A stretch of DNA of 64,000 bases from Sulfuricella sp. GTDB taxonomy: Bacteria > Pseudomonadota > Gammaproteobacteria > Burkholderiales > Sulfuricellaceae. The notes under the pieces were generated by a model. The model saw nothing but the letters and a program-made list of their open reading frames with translations. It did not search any database and was not told the origin of the DNA. The translations under genes and the position numbers were made by a program. The stretch spans positions 1 through 64,000 of the forward strand of contig JAQTNE010000005.1 in assembly GCA_028713975.1 (NCBI GenBank), in the 5' to 3' direction. Positions 31,541 to 42,040 of the stretch are shown in pieces. The stretch's first letter is position 1; each line of letters starts with the position of its first letter.

Positions 31541-32246
31541 ATGACAAGCCCTGTTCGTCTCGCTAAACGCCTTGCTGAATCAGCCTCCTGCTCTCGCCGG
31601 GAGGCCGAACTTTACATTACGGGCGGCTGGGTGACGGTTGACGGCCAAGTGGTGGAAGAACCACAGTTCATGGTGTCGCAACAGAAGATCGAGCTTCACC
31701 CCGAAGCGAATCTCAACCCGGTTGATCCGATGACCATGCTGTTTCACCAGCCGCCTGCGGCAAGCATGAATGCCGATCCCGCACAGCAACTGATTTGCGC
31801 TGCTACGCGGGCGGAGGACGACCCATCCGGTCAAGCAACACCTCACCAAACTGACGCCGTGCACACCGTTAGAAATCAACGCCAGCGGCTTACTGGTATT
31901 CACCCAGGATTGGCGCGTGGCGCGCAAGCTGAATGACGATGCCGCCACGGTTGAACAGGAATATATCGTGGAAGTCGCGGGTGAATTGCTCCCTCATGGG
32001 CTCAAACGCCTCAACCACGGACTGGAATTTAATGGCCGTCCACTGCCGCCGATCAAGGTCAGCTGGCAGAATGAAACCCGGCTGCGCTTTGCGCTCAAAG
32101 GGGCGCAACCCGGCCAGATCGCGCACATGTGCAAAAGTGTCGGGCTAGAAGTGCGGGCCATGAAAAGGATCCGCATCGGCGGCGTATCGATGGCCAAATT
32201 GCAGCCCGGGTTATGGCGTTACCTGATGCCGCATGAGCGGTTTTAA
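31541..32246 (+). pseudogene. RluF/RsuA-family rRNA pseudouridine synthase, frameshifted
   Basis: The first frame (31541 on) codes for an S4 RNA-binding domain (RLAKRLAESASCSRREAELYITGGWVTVDGQ) and continues to AEDDPSG near 31831. From 31833 the homologous continuation (KQHLTKLTPCTPLEINASGLLVFTQDW through to LQPGLWRYLMPHERF) is in the next frame. Compared with how the family usually reads here (roughly DDxSG-IRxL-KxHF), four residues are replaced by one extra base, so an 11-base deletion fits better than a single-base sequencing error. Without recoding, the product would lose the catalytic domain. This is the only broken gene I see apart from the edges. Confidence 0.65.
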
Positions 32247-32310
32247 CTCGAATATTCCGCATATTTTTGTATATTCCGGCTAGCCAAGCTATGATTTCTC
32301 TGGCCCGATC

Positions 32311-34200
32311 ATGAACCCAGCACAAACCAACTCCCTTACTCTCGCCACCATCGACCACCTGCGCAGTTTCGCTCCGTTCGACCGGATGGAGCGGGAACAT
32401 CTGGCATGGCTGGTGCAGCATCTTTCGATTGGCTACTACGCCATGAACGAGGTCATTCTTTCACCGGAAACAGGCGTGTCGCCCCACTTTTTTATCATCC
32501 GGCAAGGTGTGGTTCAAGGGGAGCAGGACGTAGTGCGAACCCAAGATGATACCGCCTGGCTGGAACTGCACGAGGGCGAGTGCTTCCCTTTGGGGGCATT
32601 GCTGTCGAAACGGGCGGTCGCCGGCACTTACCGCGCCAGGCAGGATGTGTTCTGCTATGAGCTACCGGTCGAGCATTTCCATGAGTTGATCCGGTTATCG
32701 CCGCCCTTCCAGGATTTCTGCACGCGCCGCATCGCCTCCCTGCTGGAGCAGTCGAAACAGATTATCCAGGCGCAGTATGCGCAGTCGAGTTCGGAGCAGC
32801 AGTCGCTATCCAGCTCCCTGTCGGCGATCATCCGCCGCGAGCCGGTGACCTGCGCGCCCGAAACGGCCATCCGCGAAGTGCTGGCGATCATGCATTCGCT
32901 GGGCATCGGCTCGATGGTGGCGGTGGAAGATGGCCGGCCAGTTGGCATCTTTACCCTGCACGATGTATTGAACCGGGTAGTACTGGCGCAATTAAACCTG
33001 GATCAGGCCATCATCGGCATCATGAGTACCCGATTGATCACCCTGCCGCCGCAGGCGTTCGCCTATGAGGCGGCGCTGGAGATGGCGAAGCATGGTTTCC
33101 GCCATGTGCTGGTGGCGGAGCATGGCAAGCTGGTCGGCATTATTTCCGAGAAGGATTTGTTCTCGCTGCAACGGGTCGGGCTGCATCAGGTCAGTTCGGC
33201 AATCCGTAGCGCAGGGAGCGTCGAGGCATTGAAGCAGTCGGCCAGCGATATCCGTCAGTTGGCGCACAATATGATGGCGCAGGGGGTGGCGGCGGAGCAG
33301 TTGACGCAGTTTATTTCGACCTTGAACGATCTGCTGACGGTGCAAGTGATCGAGTTGGAGTGCGCAACATCGCCGTTATGCGCCGGGTTTTGCTGGATTG
33401 CGCTGGGCTCGGAGGGACGTTTCGAGCAGACGCTGAATACCGATCAGGATAACGGTATTATTTTCGCCACGCCGGAAGGGATGACGCCCGATCAGGTGCG
33501 CGAGCAACTGTTGCCGGTGGCCCGCCGTATCAATGAGGCGCTCGATGCCTGTGGCTTTCCGTTGTGCCAGGGCAACATCATGGCGAGCAATCCGCAGTGG
33601 TGTTTGTCGATCGAGGAGTGGAAGGAAACTTTTGCCAACTGGATCAATCGCGGCGACCCCGATGCCTTGCTCAATGCGGCGGTATTCTTCGATTTTCGCC
33701 CACTGTTCGGCGCCCAGGCACTCGCCGACGATTTGCGCCAGTGGCTGACCCGCAAGGCGGGCGGCAACCCGCGTTTTCTGCACCAGATGGCCGCCAATGC
33801 GCTGCGCAACCGGCCACCGCTGGGCTTGGTGCGCGACTTCGTGGTGGGCGACGAGCACACCCTCGACCTCAAGCTCAACGGCATTACCCCGTTCGTCGAT
33901 GCGGCACGTATCCTGAGCCTGGCTGGCGGCGTCATCCAGACCAACACCGTGCAGCGCCTGCATCTGGTCGCGCCCCGGCTGAAGATTCCGAAATCCGAGG
34001 TGGAAGCCTGGATCGAGGCCTTTCAGTTCATCCAGTTGCTGCGCCTGCGCCTCCAGCATCTGCGGCATCAAGAAGACGGCTCGCCGGGCAACCAGGCCGA
34101 CCCGGACAGCCTCAACGACCTCGACCGCCGCATTCTGAAAGAAGCTTTCCGCCAGGCGCGCAAATTGCAATCGAGGCTGGCACTGGATTACCAGCTATGA
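32311..34200 (+). CDS. cNMP-binding/CBS/DUF294 nucleotidyltransferase-like regulator, copy 2
   Basis: 629 residues with the same domain order as the 24942 gene: cNMP-like domain, two CBS domains, DUF294 core with GSEGR and DQD, and DUF294 C-terminal domain. The N-terminal 120 and C-terminal 150 residues differ markedly between copies, while 517 bases in the middle are identical. The ATGA overlap at 34197 couples it to the exonuclease gene, then DUF4212 and the symporter, so it probably regulates that transporter or a shared metabolic response. The nucleotidyl-transfer target is unknown. Confidence 0.88.
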   Translation: MNPAQTNSLTLATIDHLRSFAPFDRMEREHLAWLVQHLSIGYYAMNEVILSPETGVSPHFFIIRQGVVQGEQDVVRTQDDTAWLELHEGECFPLGALLSKRAVAGTYRARQDVFCYELPVEHFHELIRLSPPFQDFCTRRIASLLEQSKQIIQAQYAQSSSEQQSLSSSLSAIIRREPVTCAPETAIREVLAIMHSLGIGSMVAVEDGRPVGIFTLHDVLNRVVLAQLNLDQAIIGIMSTRLITLPPQAFAYEAALEMAKHGFRHVLVAEHGKLVGIISEKDLFSLQRVGLHQVSSAIRSAGSVEALKQSASDIRQLAHNMMAQGVAAEQLTQFISTLNDLLTVQVIELECATSPLCAGFCWIALGSEGRFEQTLNTDQDNGIIFATPEGMTPDQVREQLLPVARRINEALDACGFPLCQGNIMASNPQWCLSIEEWKETFANWINRGDPDALLNAAVFFDFRPLFGAQALADDLRQWLTRKAGGNPRFLHQMAANALRNRPPLGLVRDFVVGDEHTLDLKLNGITPFVDAARILSLAGGVIQTNTVQRLHLVAPRLKIPKSEVEAWIEAFQFIQLLRLRLQHLRHQEDGSPGNQADPDSLNDLDRRILKEAFRQARKLQSRLALDYQL

Positions 34201-34901
34201 GCCTGTTTTCGCGGCTGTTCGGCAACCGGCCCACGCTCGGCGTGGCGGAATCGCGGCGGCTGACCGACTGGCAAGCGCTACCCGCGTGCGACATTCACGC
34301 CCGGCTCGAGCAGGCCCGCTTCGTGGTGGTGGACGTGGAAACCACTGGCCTCAGCCTGAACCAGGATCGGCTTATCGCCATCGGTGCGGTGGCGGTCAGC
34401 CATGGCCGCATTGATCTGGCCGACAGCTTTGAAGTGATCCAGAAACAGGAAGCCTCCAGCACTCGCGACAATATCCTGGTGCACGGCATTGGCGGCACCG
34501 CCCAGATCGGGGGCGTGGAACCGGCGGAAGCCTTGCTGCGCTTTCTGGAATTTCTCGGTAATGACCCGCTGGTCGCATTCCACGTCACTTTCGATGAAAC
34601 CATGATCAAGCGCGCCATGCGGCATTATCTCGGGCTGGATTTCAAGCATGCCTGGCTGGATCTGGCTTACGTCATGCCCGGCTTTTTGCCCGAATTGACC
34701 CACACCCACCGCTCCCTCGACGACTGGAGCAACCGCTTTCACATCAGCAATTTCGCGCGCCACAGCGCGCTTGCCGACGCCCTTTCCACCGCCCAACTGT
34801 TCCAGGCCGCCCTGCACATCGCACGACAAAAAAATATTGCCAAGTTCAAGAGCCTGCAAGATGTAGAGAAAGCCCAGCGCTGGATCAGCTGGTCAAGCTG
34901 A
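34197..34901 (+). CDS. DnaQ-like 3'-5' exonuclease (DEDD family)
   Basis: A 234-residue exonuclease. Motif Exo I is FVVVDVETTGL (Asp and Glu about 43-45). Exo II is LVAFHVTFDETMIKRAM, and Exo III falls around ARHSALADALSTAQLF with His and Asp, giving the DEDDh set. Relatives are proofreading epsilon subunits and stand-alone nucleases. Coupled by ATGA to the DUF294 gene and 16 bases from DUF4212, it sits in a transport/regulation operon, not a replication one; its job there is unknown. Confidence 0.88.
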   Translation: MSLFSRLFGNRPTLGVAESRRLTDWQALPACDIHARLEQARFVVVDVETTGLSLNQDRLIAIGAVAVSHGRIDLADSFEVIQKQEASSTRDNILVHGIGGTAQIGGVEPAEALLRFLEFLGNDPLVAFHVTFDETMIKRAMRHYLGLDFKHAWLDLAYVMPGFLPELTHTHRSLDDWSNRFHISNFARHSALADALSTAQLFQAALHIARQKNIAKFKSLQDVEKAQRWISWSS

Positions 34902-34917
34902 GGCACAATAGCGCGCC

Positions 34918-35175
34918 ATGCCCCAACCCGACAATCACCGCGAATACTGGCGCAAAACCCTGCGCGTGACAGCCCTGCTGCTGCTGATCTGGCTAGCGAC
35001 AAGCTTCGCGCCGGTCTACTTCGTCCGCGAACTGAACGAATTCACCTTCCTCGGCTTTCCCTTCGGCTTCTACATGACAGCCCAGGGCTCCCTGATCATT
35101 TATGTCGCACTGGTGTGGTTCTATGCGCGCTACATGAACCGGCTCGACCACAAGCACGGCGTGGCGGAGGATTAG
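34918..35175 (+). CDS. DUF4212 small subunit of sodium:solute symporter
   Basis: 85 residues with two membrane helices (about 15-34 and 49-73) and the DUF4212 pattern WRKTLRVTALLLLIWLATSFAPVYFVRELN. Such proteins are encoded directly before the large symporter of the VC_2705 type. Here the large gene follows only after 208 bases, because a palindromic repeat (35222-35306) lies between them. Confidence 0.9.
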   Translation: MPQPDNHREYWRKTLRVTALLLLIWLATSFAPVYFVRELNEFTFLGFPFGFYMTAQGSLIIYVALVWFYARYMNRLDHKHGVAED

Positions 35176-35221
35176 TTGACAACCATGTTAAAACAGATAG
35201 ATACGGCACGGGCTGACCACG

Positions 35222-35306
35222 TCCCCTCACCCCAACCCCTCTCCCCGAAGGGGCGAGGGGCTTTTCTCCCTTCTCCCTTCCGGGGAGAAGGGCTGGGGAT
35301 GAGGGG
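35222..35306. repeat. Palindromic repeat, GAGGGGCGAGGGG family, solo copy
   Basis: Arms about 35222-35260 and 35267-35306. Same sequence family as the pair framing the DUF559 gene, here without any gene inside. It separates the two symporter subunit genes and may supply a transcript hairpin. Confidence 0.92.
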
Positions 35307-35383
35307 TAGTGGCAATACCTCCGATGAGTCAGTCGGCCAACACTTTCAAATACACCCTTGTTTCAGCGTGGCGGGGGACTAAA

Positions 35384-37297
35384 ATGCCGCGCAACAAGAT
35401 ATTCTTCCGCAGCCTGTCGCGTTATTACGGTTTCTATACCGGTGGATTCATCGGCTTCGTGATCCTGCTGGCGATTGCCGAGCAGATGGGCGTCCCCAAT
35501 GTCTGGATCGGCTATATCTTCATGGCCGCAACCTTCGGTCTGTACGCCGGCATCGGCATCATGAGCCGCACCGCCGACATCTCCGAATATTACGTTGCCG
35601 GACGGCGGGTGCCCGCCATGTTCAACGGCATGGCCACCGGCGCCGACTGGCTGTCTGCCGCTTCTTTCATCGGCATGGCGGGAACCTTGTACCAGTCGGG
35701 CTACGACGGGCTCGCCTTCGTCATGGGTTGGACCGGTGGATTCGTCCTCGTGGCGCTGCTTCTCGCGCCCTACCTGCGCAAGTTCGGCCAGTTCACCATT
35801 CCCGATTTTCTCGGTGCCCGCTACGGCGGCAATGCGGCACGCACCGTCGGTGTGATCGCCACGATCATCGCCTCCTTCACTTACGTGGTGGCGCAGATCT
35901 ACGGCGTCGGACTGATTTCCAGCCGCTTCCTCGGCATCGACTTCACCACCGGCATTTTCGTCGGCGTCGCCGGCATCCTGTTCTGCTCGATGCTGGGCGG
36001 CATGAAGGCCATCACCTGGACCCAGGTGGCGCAGTACGTGATCCTGATCATCGCTTACCTGGTGCCGGTGGTCATGTTGTCGCAACGCATCACCGACGTG
36101 CCGATACCGCAACTGATGTACGGCCAGGTATTGCAGCAGGTCAGCGAGCGCGAAAAAATCATTTTCAACGACCCGGCCCAGCTCGAGGCCCAGGCGCTTT
36201 TCCGTAAACAGGCGGACGAGCTCGAGGCTCGCCTCAAGTCCGAGCCATCCGCATTTAACGGCGGACGACAAAAAGCGGAACAGCGACTGGCCGAGCTGCA
36301 CGCCAAGGCCAAGGCGCCGACGCCGCACGCCGAGCCCTTCGCCGGCGAAGACCAGAAGGCGCGCGACAACACGCGGCTCAATTTCATGGCGCTGGCCATC
36401 TGCCTGATGATCGGCACCGCTTCGCTGCCTCACATCCTGATGCGCGTCTATACCACGCCCAGCGTGCGAGAGGCGCGCCAGTCGGTGTTCTGGTCGATTT
36501 TCTTCGTCTCGCTGCTGTATTTCACCGTGCCCGCCCTGGCAGTGCTGGTCAAATTCGAGATCTACACCAAGCTGATCGGCAGCAGCATCGCCGACTTGCC
36601 AAGCTGGATCGCCGCCTGGAGCAAGGTCGGCCTGGTTCGGATCGACGACGTCAACCACGACGGCATCCTGCAACTGTCGGAATTTTTCATCAACCCCGAC
36701 GCCATCATGCTCGCCACGCCTGAAATCGCCGGCCTGCCCTACGTGGTATCCGGCCTGGTGGCGGCAGGCGGCTTGGCGGCGGCGCTATCGACTGCGGACG
36801 CGCTGCTGTTGACCATCGCCAACGCCCTTTCCCACGACATCTACTACAAGATGATCGACCCTACCGCTTCGACCCCGCGGCGCATGATCATTTCCAAGAT
36901 TTTGCTGCTGATGGTGGCGATGGTCGCCGCCTGGTTCGCCTCACTCAAGCCGGATCACCTGCTGTCGATGGTGGCCTGGGCATTTTCGATCGCTGCCTCC
37001 GCATTCTTTCCCGCCCTGGTGCTGGGAATATTCTGGAAGCGCGCCAACAAATGGGGCGCGGTGACCGGCATGCTGGTCGGGCTGGGACTGAGCCTGTTCT
37101 ACCTGGTCGGCGTAAAGTTCTACGGCATGACACCCTGGTTCGGCATCCGCGACATCGCCGCCGGCACCTTCGGCATCCCTGCCGGCATGTTGACCATTAT
37201 TGTGGTCAGCCTGCTGACGGCGGCACCGTCAAAGGAAATTCGCGAGCTGGTGGAGCATGTCCGCTACCCCAGGCTCAAAGAAGAGGGCAAAGCTTAG
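35384..37297 (+). CDS. Sodium:solute symporter large subunit (VC_2705-like)
   Basis: A 637-residue SSS-family transporter: EYYVAGRRVPAMFNGMATGADWLSAASFIGMAG near the N-terminus and SLPHILMRVYTTPSVREARQSVFWS later. A hydrophilic segment of about 90 residues (about 245-330, rich in Glu, Lys and Gln) separates two helix groups, as is usual in this DUF4212-paired subfamily. The ATG at 35384 begins MPRNKIFFRSLSRYYG; an earlier in-frame ATG (35324) is closer to the repeat and less likely. The substrate is probably a small carboxylate, by family. Confidence 0.88.
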   Translation: MPRNKIFFRSLSRYYGFYTGGFIGFVILLAIAEQMGVPNVWIGYIFMAATFGLYAGIGIMSRTADISEYYVAGRRVPAMFNGMATGADWLSAASFIGMAGTLYQSGYDGLAFVMGWTGGFVLVALLLAPYLRKFGQFTIPDFLGARYGGNAARTVGVIATIIASFTYVVAQIYGVGLISSRFLGIDFTTGIFVGVAGILFCSMLGGMKAITWTQVAQYVILIIAYLVPVVMLSQRITDVPIPQLMYGQVLQQVSEREKIIFNDPAQLEAQALFRKQADELEARLKSEPSAFNGGRQKAEQRLAELHAKAKAPTPHAEPFAGEDQKARDNTRLNFMALAICLMIGTASLPHILMRVYTTPSVREARQSVFWSIFFVSLLYFTVPALAVLVKFEIYTKLIGSSIADLPSWIAAWSKVGLVRIDDVNHDGILQLSEFFINPDAIMLATPEIAGLPYVVSGLVAAGGLAAALSTADALLLTIANALSHDIYYKMIDPTASTPRRMIISKILLLMVAMVAAWFASLKPDHLLSMVAWAFSIAASAFFPALVLGIFWKRANKWGAVTGMLVGLGLSLFYLVGVKFYGMTPWFGIRDIAAGTFGIPAGMLTIIVVSLLTAAPSKEIRELVEHVRYPRLKEEGKA

Positions 37298-37378
37298 AAA
37301 CTGGGCCCAGTTCTCGTCCGCCACTACCGACTTGCGCCATTCGGCGTGCCAGCCGGATCGTCACCTCATTGCTGAAAG

Positions 37379-37415
37379 TTGCAACCTGCTTGTTGCATGC
37401 ATATACTTATTGTAT
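37379..37415 (+). promoter_or_regulatory. Promoter and operator-like palindrome of vapBC
   Basis: TTGCAA (37379-37384) and TATACT (37402-37407) are 17 bases apart. ATAC-N5-GTAT (37403-37415) overlaps the -10, as expected for VapBC autorepression. Confidence 0.6.
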
Positions 37416-37440
37416 CAACATCAACGGGAAGGATTGCCCC

Positions 37441-37683
37441 ATGAGCCATGCCATCAGAACAGCCGCCGTATTCAAATCTGGCAATTCACAGGCAGTGCGT
37501 TTGCCCAAGGATTTCCAGTTCGACGTGCACGAGGTGGAAATCCTGCGGCGGGGCGATGAGGTGGTGTTACGGCGGATTCCGGCCACGCTAGCCGCCGCCT
37601 TCGACTTGTTGACCGGGCTGCCGGATGACTTTATGGCCGATGGCCGCAACGACTCGTTGCCGCAAGTCCGCGAGGATTTATGA
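37441..37683 (+). CDS. vapB: VapB antitoxin (AbrB/SpoVT type)
   Basis: An 80-residue antitoxin starting [25 protein letters not shown], with the swapped-hairpin DNA-binding fold and an acidic C-terminal tail that would fill the VapC active site. A GGAAGGA ribosome site precedes it. It overlaps vapC as ATGA. It resembles the lone antitoxin at 23203. Confidence 0.93.
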   Translation: MSHAIRTAAVFKSGNSQAVRLPKDFQFDVHEVEILRRGDEVVLRRIPATLAAAFDLLTGLPDDFMADGRNDSLPQVREDL

Positions 37684-38090
37684 CCGCATTGCGCTATCTG
37701 CTCGATACCAATATCTGCATCTACATTGCCAAGCAGCGCCCGCCCGCCGTGGCCAAGCGCTTCGCGCGTCTGGCAGCCGGTACAGTGGGCATGTCGTTGA
37801 TCACCTTTGGTGAATTGCGTTACGGGGCTGAAAAAAGCCAGCAGCGTGTTAGCGCGCTGGAAACACTGGAGCGTTTGCAAGCACTAATTCCGGTCATCTC
37901 GCCGGACGACGCAGTTGGGGAAGCTTATGGCAGCATTCGCGCTCATCTGGATCGCGCCGGCACACCCATCGGCAACAACGACTTGTGGATCGCCGCGCAT
38001 GCCCTGCGTCTGGGCGTAACACTGGTAAGCAACAACACGCGCGAGTTCGCGCGCGTGCCAAAGCTAAAACTCGATAACTGGGTGGAATAG
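37680..38090 (+). CDS. vapC: VapC toxin (PIN-domain ribonuclease)
   Basis: A 136-residue PIN-domain protein. Acidic residues of the metal site appear in YLLDTNICIYIAK (Asp9), FGELRYGAE (Glu) and NNDLWIAAHAL (Asp), and SNNTREFARV carries the last site. VapC toxins cleave specific tRNAs or rRNA and are held inactive by VapB. Its start overlaps the vapB stop. Confidence 0.93.
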   Translation: MTALRYLLDTNICIYIAKQRPPAVAKRFARLAAGTVGMSLITFGELRYGAEKSQQRVSALETLERLQALIPVISPDDAVGEAYGSIRAHLDRAGTPIGNNDLWIAAHALRLGVTLVSNNTREFARVPKLKLDNWVE

Positions 38091-38276
38091 CGCGGTACGC
38101 ATCATCAGCCTTGTCGCCCGCCATCGCTATCGCCGGCTCGAAAGAGAGAACTTGTGGGGCCGCGTAAATTCGGGTTCTCCCGGCTTATCAACAAGTGACG
38201 CATACATAGCCTTTTCAAAGGGGGGATATCCCATGTCCGCCAAAAGAACCGCCGTCCCGTCTGGTATCATTACGCC

Positions 38277-40130
<1,854 letters not shown>

Positions 40131-40131
40131 C

Positions 40132-40911
40132 CTACTTGAACGGAAAAGCGATGATCGCCTTCGCCACCCAGGTATCGGTGGCGCCGACAAAGCCGCGCCC
40201 GATGCCGAAGTTGACGTCGAAACCTTTCTTCTCGACATCCGCCACCGCGTAAAGATAATGGCTGCGTTCGTTGGTCGGCAGCAGATGGTGAATCGGCCCG
40301 TACTCGCCGTAGTACTCCAACCCGGCATTGATGCCCTCGCCTGCCTTGCGGGTCACCTTTAGCGCCGGCTCGAACTTCGGCTCGCGGCTGAGATCGTTGG
40401 ACAAATCCAGGTTCAGAATCGGATTAAAACTGACCAGCCAGTTCTCGGTGCGACGGCCGATGATCGGGCGCAATTCCATGGCCCAGTCGCTTTGCGACAC
40501 GCGCCGGGCCGAATAGCCGACCTCGCCGTTGAGCCCCCAGAAAAATGGCTCGCCTTCCTCCCGCGGCGCAATGAATTTCAGGCGGAAGCGCATGCCATTG
40601 CCGTAGATGTTGCCGTCCGGGCTAAGCGCCACCGGCAGGTAAAGACCCGCCTCCAGGGTCTTGGTCACGCCGTAAGAAAACTCCGGGGTTAGCTGCAACA
40701 TGTGATGAGACGGCATCTCGCCCTCGTATCCAGCCTCCTTCGCTCCCTTGATGGCGTAATTGGCGTGCAACTCCAGTCCGAATTCGCCCGGATCGTTCAT
40801 CTCCTCGGTGTAGACCTGGATTTCGTCCGGCGCGGCAAGCGCGCCGGGGCTGATAAGACCCAAAGCAACGACTGCTGCCATGGCGCAAGCACGAGCAAAA
40901 AATGTCTTCAT
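40132..40911 (-). CDS. Putative outer-membrane beta-barrel protein, probably Fur-regulated
   Basis: 259 residues with a signal peptide (cleavage after about GALAA). Amphipathic strands run to a C-terminal aromatic strand (WVAKAIIAFPFK), consistent with an outer-membrane barrel. I recognise no named family beyond resemblance to uncharacterised transporter-like barrels. The ATG at 40911 follows a GGGGA site. Its promoter carries a near-perfect Fur box (40940-40954), so expression probably rises when iron is scarce. The ligand is unknown. Confidence 0.7.
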   Translation of the reverse strand: MKTFFARACAMAAVVALGLISPGALAAPDEIQVYTEEMNDPGEFGLELHANYAIKGAKEAGYEGEMPSHHMLQLTPEFSYGVTKTLEAGLYLPVALSPDGNIYGNGMRFRLKFIAPREEGEPFFWGLNGEVGYSARRVSQSDWAMELRPIIGRRTENWLVSFNPILNLDLSNDLSREPKFEPALKVTRKAGEGINAGLEYYGEYGPIHHLLPTNERSHYLYAVADVEKKGFDVNFGIGRGFVGATDTWVAKAIIAFPFK

Positions 40912-40939
40912 GTTTCTAATCCCCAATTAATCGTGCAAT

Positions 40940-40976
40940 TGAGAATTATTATCATTTAAAAGAGGCCGGGTTGCAA
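40940..40976 (-). promoter_or_regulatory. Fur box overlapping the promoter of the 40132-40911 gene
   Basis: On the minus strand, TTGCAA (40976-40971) and GATAAT (40953-40948) are 17 bases apart. TGATAATAATTCTCA (40954-40940) matches the 7-1-7 Fur core at 14 of 15 positions and covers the -10. Confidence 0.78.
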
Positions 40977-40984
40977 CTTTTTTG

Positions 40985-41932
40985 TCAGGCGACCCGGTTT
41001 TGCGATTCGCCACGCACAAAGGCCTCGATGTTGTCGATCAACTGGTCAGCCAGAATCTGCATCGCCTCACGGCTTGCCCATGCGACATGCGGGGTGACGA
41101 TCAAATTGGGCAGATCAAGCTCCAACAGGGGATTGCCTGCGCATGGCGGCTCAGCCGAGAGCACATCGAACCCTGCTCCGGCAATGCGCCCTTCGCGCAA
41201 CGCCTCGACCAGTGCTGCCTCATCCACCACGCCGCCACGCGCCGCGTTGATGAGCAAGGCGGAGGGCTTCATCCGACCGAGTTCCGCCGCGCCGATCAGG
41301 TTGCGAGTCACATCGGTCAGCGGCACGTGCAGGGTGAGCACATCGCATTGCTCCAGCGCCTGTTCGAATGACACAAAGCCGGCACGGATTACCGTTGCGC
41401 CCTTGTGCTCGGCGAACAACACGGTCATGCCGAAAGCTCTCGCCATCACCGCCACCGCCTTTCCCAGTGCGCCATGGCCGACGATGCCCAAGGTGCTGCC
41501 GTGAATATCGTGAAGCGGATGGGTGAACAGGCAAAACTGGTCGGCCTGCTGCCACAGGCCGCGCTGCAAGTCGCCACGGTACGCCAGCAGATTGCGGCGC
41601 AGCGCCAGAATCATCATGAACACGTGCTCCGGCACGGTATGTATGGCGTAGTTACGGATGTTAACAATGGCAATGCCATGCTCGCGGCACCAGTCCACAT
41701 CGAGGTTGTTGACGCCGGTCGCGGCCTCGGCAATCAGCCGGAGATGCGGCAGCTGCGCCAGCGTTGCGGCGCGCAGCTGAACCTTGTTGGTGATGGCGAT
41801 GGTCGCGCCCTCCAGCCGCCCGACAACCTCGTCGGGCGCGGTGGCGGCATACTCCTGCCAGTGGTGCGGAAAATCCGGACGGCGGACATTCGCCTCCAAC
41901 GTGGCGCGATCCAGAAAAACGATCTTTTCCAT
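40985..41932 (-). CDS. D-2-hydroxyacid dehydrogenase (glycerate/hydroxypyruvate type)
   Basis: A 315-residue NAD(P)-dependent enzyme. The dinucleotide motif is GIVGHGALGKAVA (about 148). The catalytic Arg is in NAARGGVVDE, the Glu in LSAEPP, and the His in VTPHVAWAS. The family reduces 2-keto acids such as hydroxypyruvate or glyoxylate; length and HVAWAS favour the glycerate dehydrogenase group. It is not in an obvious operon; a perfect 27-bp inverted repeat separates it from the MFS gene. Confidence 0.9.
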   Translation of the reverse strand: MEKIVFLDRATLEANVRRPDFPHHWQEYAATAPDEVVGRLEGATIAITNKVQLRAATLAQLPHLRLIAEAATGVNNLDVDWCREHGIAIVNIRNYAIHTVPEHVFMMILALRRNLLAYRGDLQRGLWQQADQFCLFTHPLHDIHGSTLGIVGHGALGKAVAVMARAFGMTVLFAEHKGATVIRAGFVSFEQALEQCDVLTLHVPLTDVTRNLIGAAELGRMKPSALLINAARGGVVDEAALVEALREGRIAGAGFDVLSAEPPCAGNPLLELDLPNLIVTPHVAWASREAMQILADQLIDNIEAFVRGESQNRVA

Positions 41933-41951
41933 GGTTCAACCTTGAAATGAT

Positions 41952-42027
41952 TAACCGCCGATGGACGCCGATTAACGCAGATTAATCAGATGGAATATCG
42001 GCGTTAATCGGCGTCCATCGGCGGTTA
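41952..42027. repeat. Perfect 27-bp inverted repeat, AACCGCCGATGGACGCC family
   Basis: Left arm 41952-41978 and right arm 42001-42027 are exact reverse complements around a 22-base loop. Each arm holds two tandem units (CCGATGGACG, CCGATTAACG). It lies between the MFS and dehydrogenase genes and is related to the pair at 50468-50603. Confidence 0.95.
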
Positions 42028-42040
42028 GTTTTTACCTGGC

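Noticed and set aside
35176..35382. Small plus-strand gene after DUF4212
   Set aside because: The frame mostly translates the palindromic repeat ([12 protein letters not shown]) and has no independent conserved part.
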